Part shown: positions 15,393 to 23,370 of the stretch, one piece after another
Position numbering within the stretch: position 1 is the first letter of the stretch
Layout: each line of letters begins with the position of its first letter
Assembly (NCBI RefSeq): GCF_014596445.1
Contig: NZ_MECL01000124.1
Coordinates: forward strand, 62,001 to 126,000
From: Streptomyces sp. CBMA29
GTDB taxonomy: Bacteria; Actinomycetota; Actinomycetes; Streptomycetales; Streptomycetaceae
DNA length: 64,000 nt
Direction: 5' to 3'
Notes under the pieces: model-generated
What the model was told of the DNA's origin: nothing
The model's database searches: none
Seen by the model: the letters and a program-made list of their open reading frames with translations, nothing else
Program-made: the position numbers and the translations under genes

Positions 15393-16400
15393 CTACCAGG
15401 CGAAGGCTTCGGGGGACGGGCCGGGGCCCGGGAAGATGGCGTCGAGGGCGGCGAGAAGGTCCACAGAGAGGTGGAGATCAACGGCTCGGAGGGCACCGTC
15501 GAGGTGGGCCGGGGTGCGGGGGCCGATGATAGGCCCGGTCACGGCGGGCCGGGTGAGGAGCCAGGCGAGCGCGACCTCCCCGGGGTCGAGCTCGTGCTCG
15601 GCGAGCAGATCCTCGTACCGCTGAACCTGGTCGCGGACGACCGCGTCGGACAGGCCCCGCGCCGAGCGCCCGGCGTTCGTACGGGAACCGCCCCCCTCGC
15701 GCTGCTTGCGCAGCGCCCCGCCCAACAGCCCCTGGTGCAGCGGGGACCAGGGCACGACACCGAGCCCGTACGCCTGGGCCGCCGGGAGGACGTCCATCTC
15801 GGCGGTGCGCTCGAAGAGGTTGTACAGGCACTGCTCGCTGACGAGTCCGAGCGAACCGCGCAGTGCCGCCGCCTCGTTGGCCTGCGCGATGTGCCAGCCG
15901 GCGAAGTTGCTGGAGGCGGCGTAGAGCACCTTGCCCTGCTGGATCAGGACGTCGACCGCCTGCCAGATCTCGTCCCAGGGCGTGGCCCGGTCGATGTGGT
16001 GGAACTGGTAGACGTCGATGTGGTCGGTGCCCAGCCGCTTGAGGCTGGCCTCGACCTCGCGGCGGATGTTGAGGGCGCTCAGCCGCTGGTGGTTCGGCCA
16101 GGGCTCCTCCTGCCAGGCGTTGCCCTGCGTCATGTTCCCGTACAGCTTGGTGGCCAGCACCACCTTGTCGCGCCGGTCGCCGCCCCGGGCGAACCAGCTT
16201 CCGAGGATCTCCTCGGTACGGCCCTTGCGGTCGTCCACGCCGTAGATGTTCGCCGTGTCGAAGAAGTTGACGCCCGCGTCCAGCGCGGTGTCCATGATCG
16301 CGTGGCTGCCGGGCTCGTCGGTCTGGCCGCCGAAGTTCATGGTGCCGAGGACGAGGCGGCTGACTTTGAGGCCGGTGCGGCCGAGCTGGGTGTACTTCAT
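15393..16400 (-). CDS. Aldo/keto reductase
   Basis: NADP(H)-dependent oxidoreductase of 335 residues with an AKR TIM barrel. Catalytic tetrad: Asp48 and Tyr53 (FFDTANIYG), Lys85 (LATKLYG), His134 (VYQFHHID). The N-terminus (YTQLGRTGLKVSRLVLGTMNFGG) and WSPLHQGLLGG are typical of the AKR group with YghZ- and Kv-beta-like members. The ATG at 16398-16400 is preceded by GGAG and, further up, by a MerR-type dyad that may control it. It converges on the two-component operon. The substrate is not deducible. Confidence 0.94.
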   Translation of the reverse strand: MKYTQLGRTGLKVSRLVLGTMNFGGQTDEPGSHAIMDTALDAGVNFFDTANIYGVDDRKGRTEEILGSWFARGGDRRDKVVLATKLYGNMTQGNAWQEEPWPNHQRLSALNIRREVEASLKRLGTDHIDVYQFHHIDRATPWDEIWQAVDVLIQQGKVLYAASSNFAGWHIAQANEAAALRGSLGLVSEQCLYNLFERTAEMDVLPAAQAYGLGVVPWSPLHQGLLGGALRKQREGGGSRTNAGRSARGLSDAVVRDQVQRYEDLLAEHELDPGEVALAWLLTRPAVTGPIIGPRTPAHLDGALRAVDLHLSVDLLAALDAIFPGPGPSPEAFAW

Positions 16401-16419
16401 GGCTCCACAGCCAACACCT

Positions 16420-16439
16420 TGGAGTGCGCTCTATCGCAA
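16420..16439 (-). promoter_or_regulatory. MerR-type promoter dyad upstream of the aldo/keto reductase
   Basis: Read on the minus strand it is TTGCGA followed by TAGAGCGCACTCCA. GAGCGCACTC with flanking T/A is the usual centre of MerR-family operators, lying in a long -35/-10 spacer. No MerR gene is in the window, so the regulator would act in trans. Confidence 0.4.
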
Positions 16440-16449
16440 GGGGTCGGTC

Positions 16450-17334
16450 TCAGTGGCGGACGAGCCTCGGCCGGTCCGGCGGGACGTCCTCGCCGACCGG
16501 GCCCGTACCGGCGTCGGGGCCGGGGCCGGGGCCGGTGTCCGGATCCGCGAGGCCCGCGCCGTCGGTGGCCGTCTCCCCGGCCGCGCGGTCGAAGAAGCGC
16601 AGGATCTCGACCGGGAACGGCATCACGAGGGTGCTGTTCTTCTCGGCGGAGACGTCCACCACGGTTTGCAGCAGCCGCAGTTGGAGGGCGCCCGGGGTGT
16701 TGGCCATCGTGGCGGCGGCGTCCGTCAGGCGCCGCGACGCCTGGAATTCGCCGTCGGCCGCGATGACCCGGGCACGCCGTTCACGTTCGGCCTCCGCCTG
16801 CTTGGACATCGAGCGCATCATCGACTCCGGCAGCGCGATGTCCTTGATCTCGACCCGCTCGATGCGCAGGCCCCAGGGCTCCTCGGTCGGCTCGTCCATC
16901 ACCGTCTTCAGCTCGGCGTTGACGTGGTCGCGGTCGGACAGCAGTGTGTCGAGGTCGGCGCGGCCGATGACCGACCGGAGCGAGGTCTGCGCGATCTGGG
17001 AGACGGCGCTGGGGTAGTCGTGCACGTTGACCAGGGCCTTGACCGGGTCCAGCACCCGGAAGTAGACGACGGCGTCAACGGTCACGGTCACGTTGTCTGC
17101 GGTGATGGCGCCCTGCGCCGGGACGCCGAGCACCTCGGTCTGGATGGAGACCTTGCGCATCCGGTCGACGATCGGGCGGATCGTCCGCAGACCCGGCTGC
17201 CGGAGATTCGGCAGCAGACGCCCGAACCGGAAGACGACGCCCCGCTCGTACTGCTGGACATCGTGCAGACTCATGGCGAGCAGGACCAGCCCGATCAGGA
17301 CGATCACCACCAGCACCGTGATCAGAGCAACCAT
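16450..17334 (-). CDS. Slipin (stomatin/SPFH-family membrane protein)
   Basis: 294 residues. An N-terminal hydrophobic hairpin or helix (MVALITVLVVIVLIGLVLLA) is followed by the SPFH/band 7 domain (VQQYERGVVFRFGR, PGLRTIRPIVDRMRKVSIQTEVL, VTVDAVVYFRVLDPVKALVNV, LRSVIGRADLDTLLSDRD) and a coiled coil with the IALPESMMRSMSKQAEAERERRARVI signature of slipins. The C-terminus is acidic and Pro/Gly-rich. It probably forms oligomeric membrane platforms; no NfeD partner gene is adjacent. The ATG at 17334 is preferred to the GTG at 17343, with GGAAGG about 11 bases upstream. Confidence 0.93.
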   Translation of the reverse strand: MVALITVLVVIVLIGLVLLAMSLHDVQQYERGVVFRFGRLLPNLRQPGLRTIRPIVDRMRKVSIQTEVLGVPAQGAITADNVTVTVDAVVYFRVLDPVKALVNVHDYPSAVSQIAQTSLRSVIGRADLDTLLSDRDHVNAELKTVMDEPTEEPWGLRIERVEIKDIALPESMMRSMSKQAEAERERRARVIAADGEFQASRRLTDAAATMANTPGALQLRLLQTVVDVSAEKNSTLVMPFPVEILRFFDRAAGETATDGAGLADPDTGPGPGPDAGTGPVGEDVPPDRPRLVRH

Positions 17335-17518
17335 CGATCTCACGACCTTCCGGCGAGGCCGAAGCCAGGCGCGCGCCGCACAGGCACGTGCCGCACCACC
17401 ACGCTCACCTGCACTTTCAGCCTACTCCGACAGCCGCTTGCGGGCTTGCGTGCGTTCGGGCTTCCGGGAGCTGTCACCGGTCGCGGCCGACTCCTGGCCC
17501 GGGACGTGAGCCGAGTCG

Positions 17519-17872
17519 TCAGGCCGCCCAGGGCGGTCCCGGGTCGTGCAGGTGCCGCGCCCGCTCGACGAACTCCATCAGCGCCACGCGCTGCCCGGGG
17601 CTCAGCTCCCCCGCGAGCCCCGACTCACGGATGTGCGCGCGCACCAGCAGGTCGTGGCTGTCGAACATCCCCATGCCCGGCAGCGCCCGCAGCAGCGCCT
17701 CCACCCGGATGCCCGCCGCGTCCTCGTCGCCCGCCGCCGCCCTGCGCAGCACCCGCGACAGCCCCACCATCCCCTCCGACGCCACCTCGCTCAGCACTCG
17801 GGCCCTGCGGTGACTGGCCTCCCAATCCTCAGGGCCCGTGGTCCCATGGTGACGCGACCCCATGATCGTCAT
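17519..17872 (-). CDS. Actinobacterial IHF-like (H2TH) DNA-binding paralogue
   Basis: 117 residues. The segment from about residue 52 to 100 (IRVEALLRALPGMGMFDSHDLLVRAHI...GELSPGQRVALMEFV) aligns along its length with the helix-two-turn-helix core of Streptomyces/mycobacterial integration host factor (MKVSALLESLPGVGKVRAKQIM...LGSNQIASLEREF). The N-terminal half also has the sIHF-like long helix (RRARVLSEVASEGMVGLSRVL). The conserved Gly of the LPGxG turn is kept, but the basic residues after it (KVRAKQ in sIHF) are replaced by FDSHDL, so DNA contacts must differ. GAGG 8 bases before the ATG at 17872 sets the start. An AT-rich promoter patch (TTTAGTCCCTTTTATCCC) lies just upstream. It is a paralogue, not the housekeeping sIHF. 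Confidence 0.7.
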   Translation of the reverse strand: MTIMGSRHHGTTGPEDWEASHRRARVLSEVASEGMVGLSRVLRRAAAGDEDAAGIRVEALLRALPGMGMFDSHDLLVRAHIRESGLAGELSPGQRVALMEFVERARHLHDPGPPWAA

Positions 17873-18037
17873 GGCCACCACCTCGCTCCCTTTAGTCCCT
17901 TTTATCCCTCTCCCTGGACGAGCGTACGCCCGTCCCCCCGCCCCGCAAACGCCTCACTCCCCGTGACCGCTCCGGGCCCCTCCGTGGCTTTCCCCAAGGC
18001 CAGGTCACCGGCGGCGGCCGTCGGTTACTGTGCGCGA

Positions 18038-18811
18038 ATGTCAAACGCGCGTACGGACGACAGGCCCGGCGGCTATCGGACGGGCCCGCTGTGGCTGGGC
18101 GCGGGCGTGGCCTTCGCGGTGCTCGGACTGGGCCTCGTGGTCGCGCTCTTCGGCATGCTGGAGTTCGACGAGCGGTGCATGCAGGGGATGACGAAGGGTC
18201 CCGGCCCCCTGGTGAACACCCGGAACCAGGCGTTTCCGCCCGCCACCGTCTGCGAGTTCCGCGACGGCGACGTGACGTCCGTCGGCGGCGGCGCGCTGCT
18301 CACCGGACTGCTCTGGGCCGCCTTGCTGTTCATGACGGCGTGCGTGTTCCTGGCGCTGCTCGCCGAGTGCTTCGAGCCGCCGCTGCGCGGAGCCTTCGCC
18401 GGTGAGCTGGTGGTGCCGATGTCGCGGACCGAGAAGGTCCGCCGTACGGGAGCGGCGTTCTTCGTCACCGGCTCCTTCTTCCTGATGATCTACGCGCTGG
18501 CGGGCTGGAAACTGCTGGCGGGACCCGCGTCCGCGTGCGCGCGGGGCGCCGACTGGGGCGCCTACGCGCCGCGCACCGTGACGTACAGCTTCTTTCCGCC
18601 GCGGGCCACCTGTCAGTACGCCAGCGGCATGACCCATCGGATGAACCCCGACTGGTTCGCCTGGCTGACGGCCGGGATGATCGCTCCCGCGCTCCTCGCG
18701 GGGCTCGGGTTCGTCCTCGCGTACCGCCGCCGGCGCGCGGAGCGCCTGGCCGGCGCACCGGCCGGGCGACCGGCGGACGCCACGGGCGCGGACCGGACAC
18801 CGGCGACGTAG
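18038..18811 (+). CDS. Hypothetical four-helix membrane protein
   Basis: 257 residues with four predicted membrane segments (about 21-43, 88-112, 144-166, 203-226). Two extracytoplasmic loops each hold Cys residues (FDERCMQGM...ATVCEF; SACARGADWG...RATCQYASG). This repeated C...C pattern and the shared FPPATVCEF/FPPRATCQY motif suggest that the protein arose by duplication of a two-helix unit with one disulfide per loop. No known family recognised. TACTGT ends 6 bases before the ATG, so the mRNA is probably leaderless. Its TAG stop forms part of the next gene's -10 box. Confidence 0.7.
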   Translation: MSNARTDDRPGGYRTGPLWLGAGVAFAVLGLGLVVALFGMLEFDERCMQGMTKGPGPLVNTRNQAFPPATVCEFRDGDVTSVGGGALLTGLLWAALLFMTACVFLALLAECFEPPLRGAFAGELVVPMSRTEKVRRTGAAFFVTGSFFLMIYALAGWKLLAGPASACARGADWGAYAPRTVTYSFFPPRATCQYASGMTHRMNPDWFAWLTAGMIAPALLAGLGFVLAYRRRRAERLAGAPAGRPADATGADRTPAT

Positions 18812-18820
18812 CATCGCCGC

Positions 18821-19804
18821 ATGGAGCAGCGGATTCTTGGCAGGACGGGCCGGAAGGTGTCCGTCGTCGGGCTCGGGACATGGCAGTTGGGCGCCGACTG
18901 GGGTGAGGTGCGCGAGGCGGACGCCTTCGGCGTGCTGGACGCGGCCGTCGCCTCGGGCGTGACCTTCTTCGACACGGCCGACGTGTACGGGGACGGCCGC
19001 AGCGAGCAGTTCATCGGGCGGTATCTCAAGGAGCGCCCGGACGCCGGGGTGTTCGTGGCCACCAAGATGGGCCGCAGGGCCGAGCAGCTGCCCGAGAACT
19101 ACGTACTGGCCAACTTCCTCGCCTGGAACGACCGTTCGCGCGCGAACCTCGGCGTCGACACCCTCGACCTGGTGCAGCTCCACTGCCCGCCGACGGCCGT
19201 CTACTCCTCGGAGGCGATGTACGACGCCCTGGACACGCTGGTGGCGCGGGGGCGGGTGGCCGCGTACGCGGTGAGCGTCGAGACGTGCGAGCAGGCGCTG
19301 ACCGCGATCGCGCGGCCCGGCGTCGCGAGCGTGCAGATCATCCTGAACCCCTTCCGCCTCAAGCCACTTGAGGCGGTACTGCCCGCCGCCGCCGAGGCGG
19401 GCGTCGGCATCGTCGCGCGGGTGCCGCTGGCCTCGGGGCTGCTCACCGGCAAGTACACCCGCGACACCGTCTTCGCCGCCGACGACCACCGTACGTACAA
19501 CCGGCACGGCGAGGCGTTCGACCAGGGCGAGACCTTCTCCGGCGTGGACTTCGGGACCGGCCTCGACGCCGCCGCCGAATTCGCCGCGCTCGCGCCCGAG
19601 GGCGCCACGCCCGCGCAGACCGCGCTGCGCTGGATCGTCCAGCAGCCGGGCGTCAGCAGCGTCATCCCCGGCGCGCGCGATGTCGCCCAGGCGCGGGCCA
19701 ACGCCGCCGCTGCCGCGCTGCCGCCGCTGACCGACGCCACGCTGGACGCGGTGCGCGAGCTGTACGACCGCCGCATCAGGGCGCAGGTGCACGGCCGTTG
19801 GTGA
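18821..19804 (+). CDS. Aldo/keto reductase
   Basis: 327-residue AKR-fold oxidoreductase. Catalytic tetrad: Asp51 and Tyr56 (FFDTADVYG), Lys82 (VATKMG), His121 (LVQLHCPP). The C-terminal cofactor region is present (PEGATPAQTALRWIVQQPGVSSVIPGARDVAQ). Close in type to the YdhF/Tas-like actinobacterial AKRs. TAGCAT (18809-18814), overlapping the upstream gene's stop codon, lies 6 bases before the ATG and fits a leaderless promoter of its own. It is otherwise in line with the membrane-protein gene. The substrate is unknown. Confidence 0.94.
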   Translation: MEQRILGRTGRKVSVVGLGTWQLGADWGEVREADAFGVLDAAVASGVTFFDTADVYGDGRSEQFIGRYLKERPDAGVFVATKMGRRAEQLPENYVLANFLAWNDRSRANLGVDTLDLVQLHCPPTAVYSSEAMYDALDTLVARGRVAAYAVSVETCEQALTAIARPGVASVQIILNPFRLKPLEAVLPAAAEAGVGIVARVPLASGLLTGKYTRDTVFAADDHRTYNRHGEAFDQGETFSGVDFGTGLDAAAEFAALAPEGATPAQTALRWIVQQPGVSSVIPGARDVAQARANAAAAALPPLTDATLDAVRELYDRRIRAQVHGRW

Positions 19805-19884
19805 ATGTGGCCGCTGGTGAATGTCCCCCGCCGGTGGCCGCCCCGCCGGACGTCCCGCCGAGGGCAGGGCCTACCGTCTTGCGG

Positions 19885-20343
19885 ATGACTGCCAATGCTG
19901 CCAATGCCGCCAACGCGGAATTCCCCGGCGCCAGCGGGCCGTACGCCACCACCGAGGCGGAGCCGCGCGAGGTGGGCCGGGTGCGGACGTCGTACGCGCC
20001 GGATCACAACGGTGACCCCGACCCCGGGGAAATCGTCTGGACCTGGGTGCCGTTCGAGGAGAACGACGGGCGCGGCAAGGACCGTCCTGTGCTGGTCGTG
20101 GCGCGCGAGGCGGGCGGCACGGTGCTCGCCGTCCAGCTCTCCAGCAAGCGCCACGACAACGACCGCGAGTGGGTGCCGATCGGCACCGGGCCCTGGGACC
20201 GTGAGGGCCGCGAGTCCTGGGTCGCCGTCGACCGCGTCCTGCGCCTGCACGACCAGGGCATGCGGCGCGAGGCGTGCGCCCTGGACCGGGGCAGGTTCAA
20301 CCTCGTCGTGAACCGGCTCAAGGAGCTGTACGGCTGGGTGTGA
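19885..20343 (+). CDS. MazF/PemK-like toxin-family protein
   Basis: 152 residues. The C-terminal 110 residues have the CcdB/MazF-fold pattern: PGEIVWTWVPFEENDGRGKDRPVLVVAR (strand, loop, then the conserved K-R-P-V-L), AVQLSSK, EWVPIGTGPWD, SWVAVDRVLRL and a final helix NRLKELYGW. Such PemK/MazF-family proteins are common in Streptomyces, often without antitoxin. The N-terminal 45 residues are a disordered NAANAAN-rich stretch. The ATG at 19885 is preceded 7 bases earlier by TACCGT (leaderless). No MazE-like antitoxin gene is adjacent. Whether it is an active endoribonuclease is unknown. Confidence 0.75.
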   Translation: MTANAANAANAEFPGASGPYATTEAEPREVGRVRTSYAPDHNGDPDPGEIVWTWVPFEENDGRGKDRPVLVVAREAGGTVLAVQLSSKRHDNDREWVPIGTGPWDREGRESWVAVDRVLRLHDQGMRREACALDRGRFNLVVNRLKELYGWV

Positions 20344-20366
20344 GCCCCGGTCGCGTCTGACGCGTC

Positions 20367-20408
20367 GGGCAGCCGCGTCCACCTCCGCAGCGGTGGACGC
20401 GGCTGCCC
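20367..20408. terminator. Strong bidirectional hairpin terminator
   Basis: Perfect 17-bp stem (20367-20383 with 20392-20408) and 8-base loop between the convergent MazF-like and antitoxin-like genes. Confidence 0.85.
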
Positions 20409-20465
20409 CGTACGTCTACGCGCACGCCGTACGCATGCCGGCCGCGTCGTACGGTGTCGTACGGG

Positions 20466-20657
20466 TTACTGCTGCTCGTTCGACGGACGGGTGCCGCCGC
20501 CGAGTTGGTCGTTCAGCTTCTCCTGGACCTGGTCGACCTGGCTGCTGTACTTGTTGCCGGTCTTCTTGTCGACCATGTCGCCGGCCTTTTCGACGCCTTG
20601 GCGCGCCTGGTCCTCGTGACCCTTCAGCAGGCCCTTGAGCTTGTCGAGCATGGACAT
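20466..20657 (-). CDS. MT0933/Rv0909-family antitoxin-like protein
   Basis: 63-residue helical protein: MSMLDKLKGLLKGHEDQARQ, then GVEKAGDMVDKKTGNKYSSQVDQVQEKL. The pattern LDK-K-L...VDKAGD-VD-KTGNKY---VD is that of the MT0933-like antitoxin family (Rv0909 of Mycobacterium), whose toxin partner is a polyketide-cyclase-like protein. No such toxin gene is adjacent, so this is an orphan member. It may simply be a small stress protein, as is common in Streptomyces. AAGGAGG 6 bases before the ATG at 20657 defines the start. The stop is TAA. Confidence 0.75.
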   Translation of the reverse strand: MSMLDKLKGLLKGHEDQARQGVEKAGDMVDKKTGNKYSSQVDQVQEKLNDQLGGGTRPSNEQQ

Positions 20658-20806
20658 GGCTGCCCTCCTTGGGGGAACGCCTTGCTCTCCCCGTTGCCCT
20701 CCCAGCATCGGGGCCCCCGAAGGTTTTCGCATTCCGGACAGGTCCGGACGAGTTCGTACGCTCTCCGGAGACGCCTTCCACGCCGCGCTCCGGCGTACGG
20801 ACCTTG

Positions 20807-20834
20807 TTGACAACGACAACCGTTTTCGTATAGT
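20807..20834 (+). promoter_or_regulatory. rpmG promoter with Zur-like operator in the spacer
   Basis: TTGACA (20807-20812), 16-bp spacer, TATAGT (20829-20834): a near-consensus housekeeping promoter, rare in this GC-rich DNA. The predicted start point coincides with the rpmG ATG at 20842. Between the boxes, ACGACAAC-C-GTTTTCGT (20813-20829) is a 17-bp dyad with 7 of 8 pairs. It is similar in size and sequence to actinobacterial Zur boxes (about TGAAAAcgaTTTTCA). Confidence 0.6.
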
Positions 20835-20841
20835 GGATGTC

Positions 20842-21006
20842 ATGGCACGCAACGAAGTACGTCCCGTGATCAAGCTCCGGTCCACCGCGGGTACCGGATT
20901 CACCTATGTCACCCGTAAGAACCGTCGCAACGACCCCGACCGGATGGTGCTGCGCAAGTACGACCCGGCGGCGCGGCGGCACGTGGAGTTCCGCGAGGAG
21001 CGCTGA
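20842..21006 (+). CDS. rpmG: 50S ribosomal protein L33, cysteine-free form
   Basis: 54-residue ribosomal protein (MARNEVRPVIKLRSTAGTGF, YVTRKNRRNDPDR, KYDPAARRHVEFREER). It lacks all four zinc-ligand cysteines of the C+ form, so it is a zinc-independent (C-) L33. In S. coelicolor and mycobacteria such paralogues are induced by zinc starvation through Zur and replace the zinc-binding version, which frees zinc. The gene is monocistronic and probably leaderless. The Zur-like dyad upstream supports the same regulation here. Confidence 0.95.
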   Translation: MARNEVRPVIKLRSTAGTGFTYVTRKNRRNDPDRMVLRKYDPAARRHVEFREER

Positions 21007-21051
21007 GCTGTAGGGGGTTTACAGGGGAGGGGCTCCGCCCTTCGGTGGGCG

Positions 21052-23049
21052 TCAGCCCACGTGCACGCGGGGCCGACGGGAGCGGTCGGGCTCGGCTTCG
21101 CGCAGCACCTCGCGGGTGACCGGGGCGACCTCGCCGTGGCCGAAGAGGAAGAAGCGGAGGAAGTTGGCGAAGGGGCTGCCCTCGGTCCACTCGAAGTAGA
21201 TGTGCGGCTTGCAGCCCGTGGTGTCGCGGACGTGGAGGAGCAGGGCGGCCAGCGCGTTGGGGACGGAGGAGCTCTCCAGGGACAGCACGCGGTAGCGCCC
21301 GTGCAGGACATGCCCGGTGACGCGCAGGGCGGATTCGAACTCGGAGGCGTCGAGGACGGTGACCTCGACGAAGACCAGGTCGTCCTCGGGCGGGATGTCG
21401 TTGTCGGCGCGGATCTGGTGCACCTTGTCGCGGTACTCGGCCGCGTCGCGCAGCCCCGGCTCGTTGGCGATGAAGCGAATGCGGCGGCTGGCGATGTCGC
21501 GTACGAACCGCGCGGCCATGCCGTCCAACTCCACGCTGGTGACCCGCAGTTCGAAGGCGCGGGCGAGCCGGGACAGCAACGAGACGAGGATGATCCCGGC
21601 GATGAAGCAGGCACCGATCTTGACGCCGTCGGGCCGCTCCACGACGTTGACGACCGTCGTGTAGAGGAAGACCACCGAGATCACGGCGAAGACGACCGTC
21701 CAGCGCCGCTGCCCGGCCTTGCGGGCGGCGATCGTGACGGCCAGCGCGGCCGAGCTCATCAGGACCAGGACGCCGGTCGCGTACGCGCCGCCCTGCTTGT
21801 CGACGCTGGCGTCGAAGATCCAGGTCACGAGGAAGGCGACGAGCGTGAAGACCAGCACCATCGGCCGCACCGCGCGCGCCCAGTGCGGGGCCATGCCGTA
21901 CCGCGGAAGGTAGCGCGGCATCAGATTGAGCAGTCCCGCCATCGCGGAGGCGCCCGCGAACCAGAGGATGGCGATGGTGGAGAAGTCGTAGACCGTACCG
22001 AAGACCGACCCCAGGTACTCGTGCGCGAGATACGCCAGCGCGCGGCCGTTGGCCTTGCCGCCGGTCTCGAACTCCTTCTTCGGGATCAGCACGGTGGTGA
22101 TGAAGCTGGTGCAGATCAGGAAGACGCTCATGATCAGCGCGGCCGTCGTCAGCAGCTTCTTGGTGTCGCGAATCCGGCCGACCGGCCGCTCCTCGGTGTC
22201 GCCGGGGTCGCCCGCGACGTTCGGCATGACGGCGACGCCGGTCTCGAAGCCGGACATGCCGAGCGCGAGCTTGGGGAAGATCAGCAGGGACACGCCGATC
22301 ATGACGAAGACGTTGCCGCGCTCGGCGGTCAGCGCGTGCGACCAGTCGGTGACGACATGCCCGGCGGTCACGACGTGCCAGAAGCCGGAGACGACCACGA
22401 CCACGTTGAGCGCCAGATAGAGCCCGACCAGGACGACGGCGATCCCGATGGCCTCCAAAAAGCCCTTGAGGAACACCGCGCCCAGCAGCGCGACCAGGAC
22501 CAGCGTGATCACCATCTGGTGGCTGTGCAGCGCCGCGGCGAAGTGCGGATTCTCCACCAGGTGGGTGGAGGCGTCGGCGGCCGACAGGGTGATGGTGATC
22601 AGGAAGTCGGTGGCGGCGAAGCCCAGCAGCGTCAGGACGAAGAGCTTGCCCTTCCAGAACGACAGCAGCCGCTCCAGCATCGCGATGGAGCCCGCGCCGT
22701 GCGGGCTCTCCTCCGCGACCCGCCGGTAGACGGGCAGCGCGCCCGCCAGCGTGACCAGGACCAGCACGACCGTCGCGATCGGCGACAGCAGCCCGGCCGC
22801 GAGCGCCGCGATGCCGGGCTGGTAGCCGAGGGTGGAGAAGTAGTCCACGCCGGTCAGGCACATCACCCGCCACCAGCGCTGGCCCTTGTGGGCGGGCGCG
22901 GCCTCCCGCTCCGCGGCCCCGCCCTCCCCGGACGCCTTGTCCCCGCCCGACTGGTGCCTGCCCATGTCCGAGAGACCTTCGAGCAGCCAGGCCCTCAAGC
23001 GGCTGCGCGGCGGCGTCGAGGACCGCTCGGGCGGGACGGTCGTGGTCAT
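21052..23049 (-). CDS. APC-superfamily permease with cytoplasmic C-terminal domain
   Basis: 665 residues. The N-terminal 60 residues are polar. About 12 membrane helices then run from FSTLGYQPGIAALAAGLLSPIATVV to about residue 505, with the APC first-helix motif VDYFSTLGYQPGIAAL and the loop PVYRRVAEESPHGAGSIAML. A soluble tail of about 160 residues follows. The long tail and large size resemble the KUP/KimA-like potassium or amino-acid uptake branch more than ordinary amino-acid permeases; this is tentative. AGGAG 8 bases before the ATG at 23049 sets the start. The 321-bp upstream region holds a hairpin. The gene lies on the same strand as the GH87 gene but is probably transcribed alone. Confidence 0.85.
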   Translation of the reverse strand: MTTTVPPERSSTPPRSRLRAWLLEGLSDMGRHQSGGDKASGEGGAAEREAAPAHKGQRWWRVMCLTGVDYFSTLGYQPGIAALAAGLLSPIATVVLVLVTLAGALPVYRRVAEESPHGAGSIAMLERLLSFWKGKLFVLTLLGFAATDFLITITLSAADASTHLVENPHFAAALHSHQMVITLVLVALLGAVFLKGFLEAIGIAVVLVGLYLALNVVVVVSGFWHVVTAGHVVTDWSHALTAERGNVFVMIGVSLLIFPKLALGMSGFETGVAVMPNVAGDPGDTEERPVGRIRDTKKLLTTAALIMSVFLICTSFITTVLIPKKEFETGGKANGRALAYLAHEYLGSVFGTVYDFSTIAILWFAGASAMAGLLNLMPRYLPRYGMAPHWARAVRPMVLVFTLVAFLVTWIFDASVDKQGGAYATGVLVLMSSAALAVTIAARKAGQRRWTVVFAVISVVFLYTTVVNVVERPDGVKIGACFIAGIILVSLLSRLARAFELRVTSVELDGMAARFVRDIASRRIRFIANEPGLRDAAEYRDKVHQIRADNDIPPEDDLVFVEVTVLDASEFESALRVTGHVLHGRYRVLSLESSSVPNALAALLLHVRDTTGCKPHIYFEWTEGSPFANFLRFFLFGHGEVAPVTREVLREAEPDRSRRPRVHVG

Positions 23050-23370
23050 CCGGAGGGCTCCTGGGGTGCGGCGGATCGGTCGGGCCATCGCGGATGACGG
23101 CCCGGCCAGCGTACGCATCCCCGCCCCGCCGACACGTGATCGGCCGCCCGGGGTGTTCCGGGCGGCCGACCAGGCATTTCATCGGGACGGTGGTGGCTTT
23201 GCCGGGGTCTGTCCCGGCGCTCCGGCCACCGCGGCCCGCGAGTCTTAACGCTTTCTTAGCGGCCCCGCGCGGAACCCGTACGGACCTCCGTATGGACTTC
23301 GCGCGGGGCGCTTGTCACAGGGTGTCGCTCATGGCGCGCTGCTCGCGGCGCGCTTCGTGAAGGGGAGCCG
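23050..23370 (-). other. 321-bp leader and promoter region of the APC permease gene
   Basis: Contains an 11-bp perfect hairpin (23141-23151 with 23158-23168, loop GGTGTT) in the presumed 5' leader, and an AT-richer patch (GCTAAGAAAGCGTTAAGA on the minus strand, about 23245-23262) that is the likely promoter zone. I see no gene and no recognisable riboswitch consensus. Confidence 0.45.

Noticed and set aside
19885..20657. MazF-like and MT0933-like genes as one toxin-antitoxin operon
   Set aside because: They are convergent, of unrelated families, and separated by a strong terminator.
23050..23370. Possible c-di-AMP (ydaO) riboswitch before the APC permease, which could be a K+ or amino-acid transporter
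   Set aside because: The region has only a simple hairpin; none of the conserved ydaO sequence blocks can be seen.
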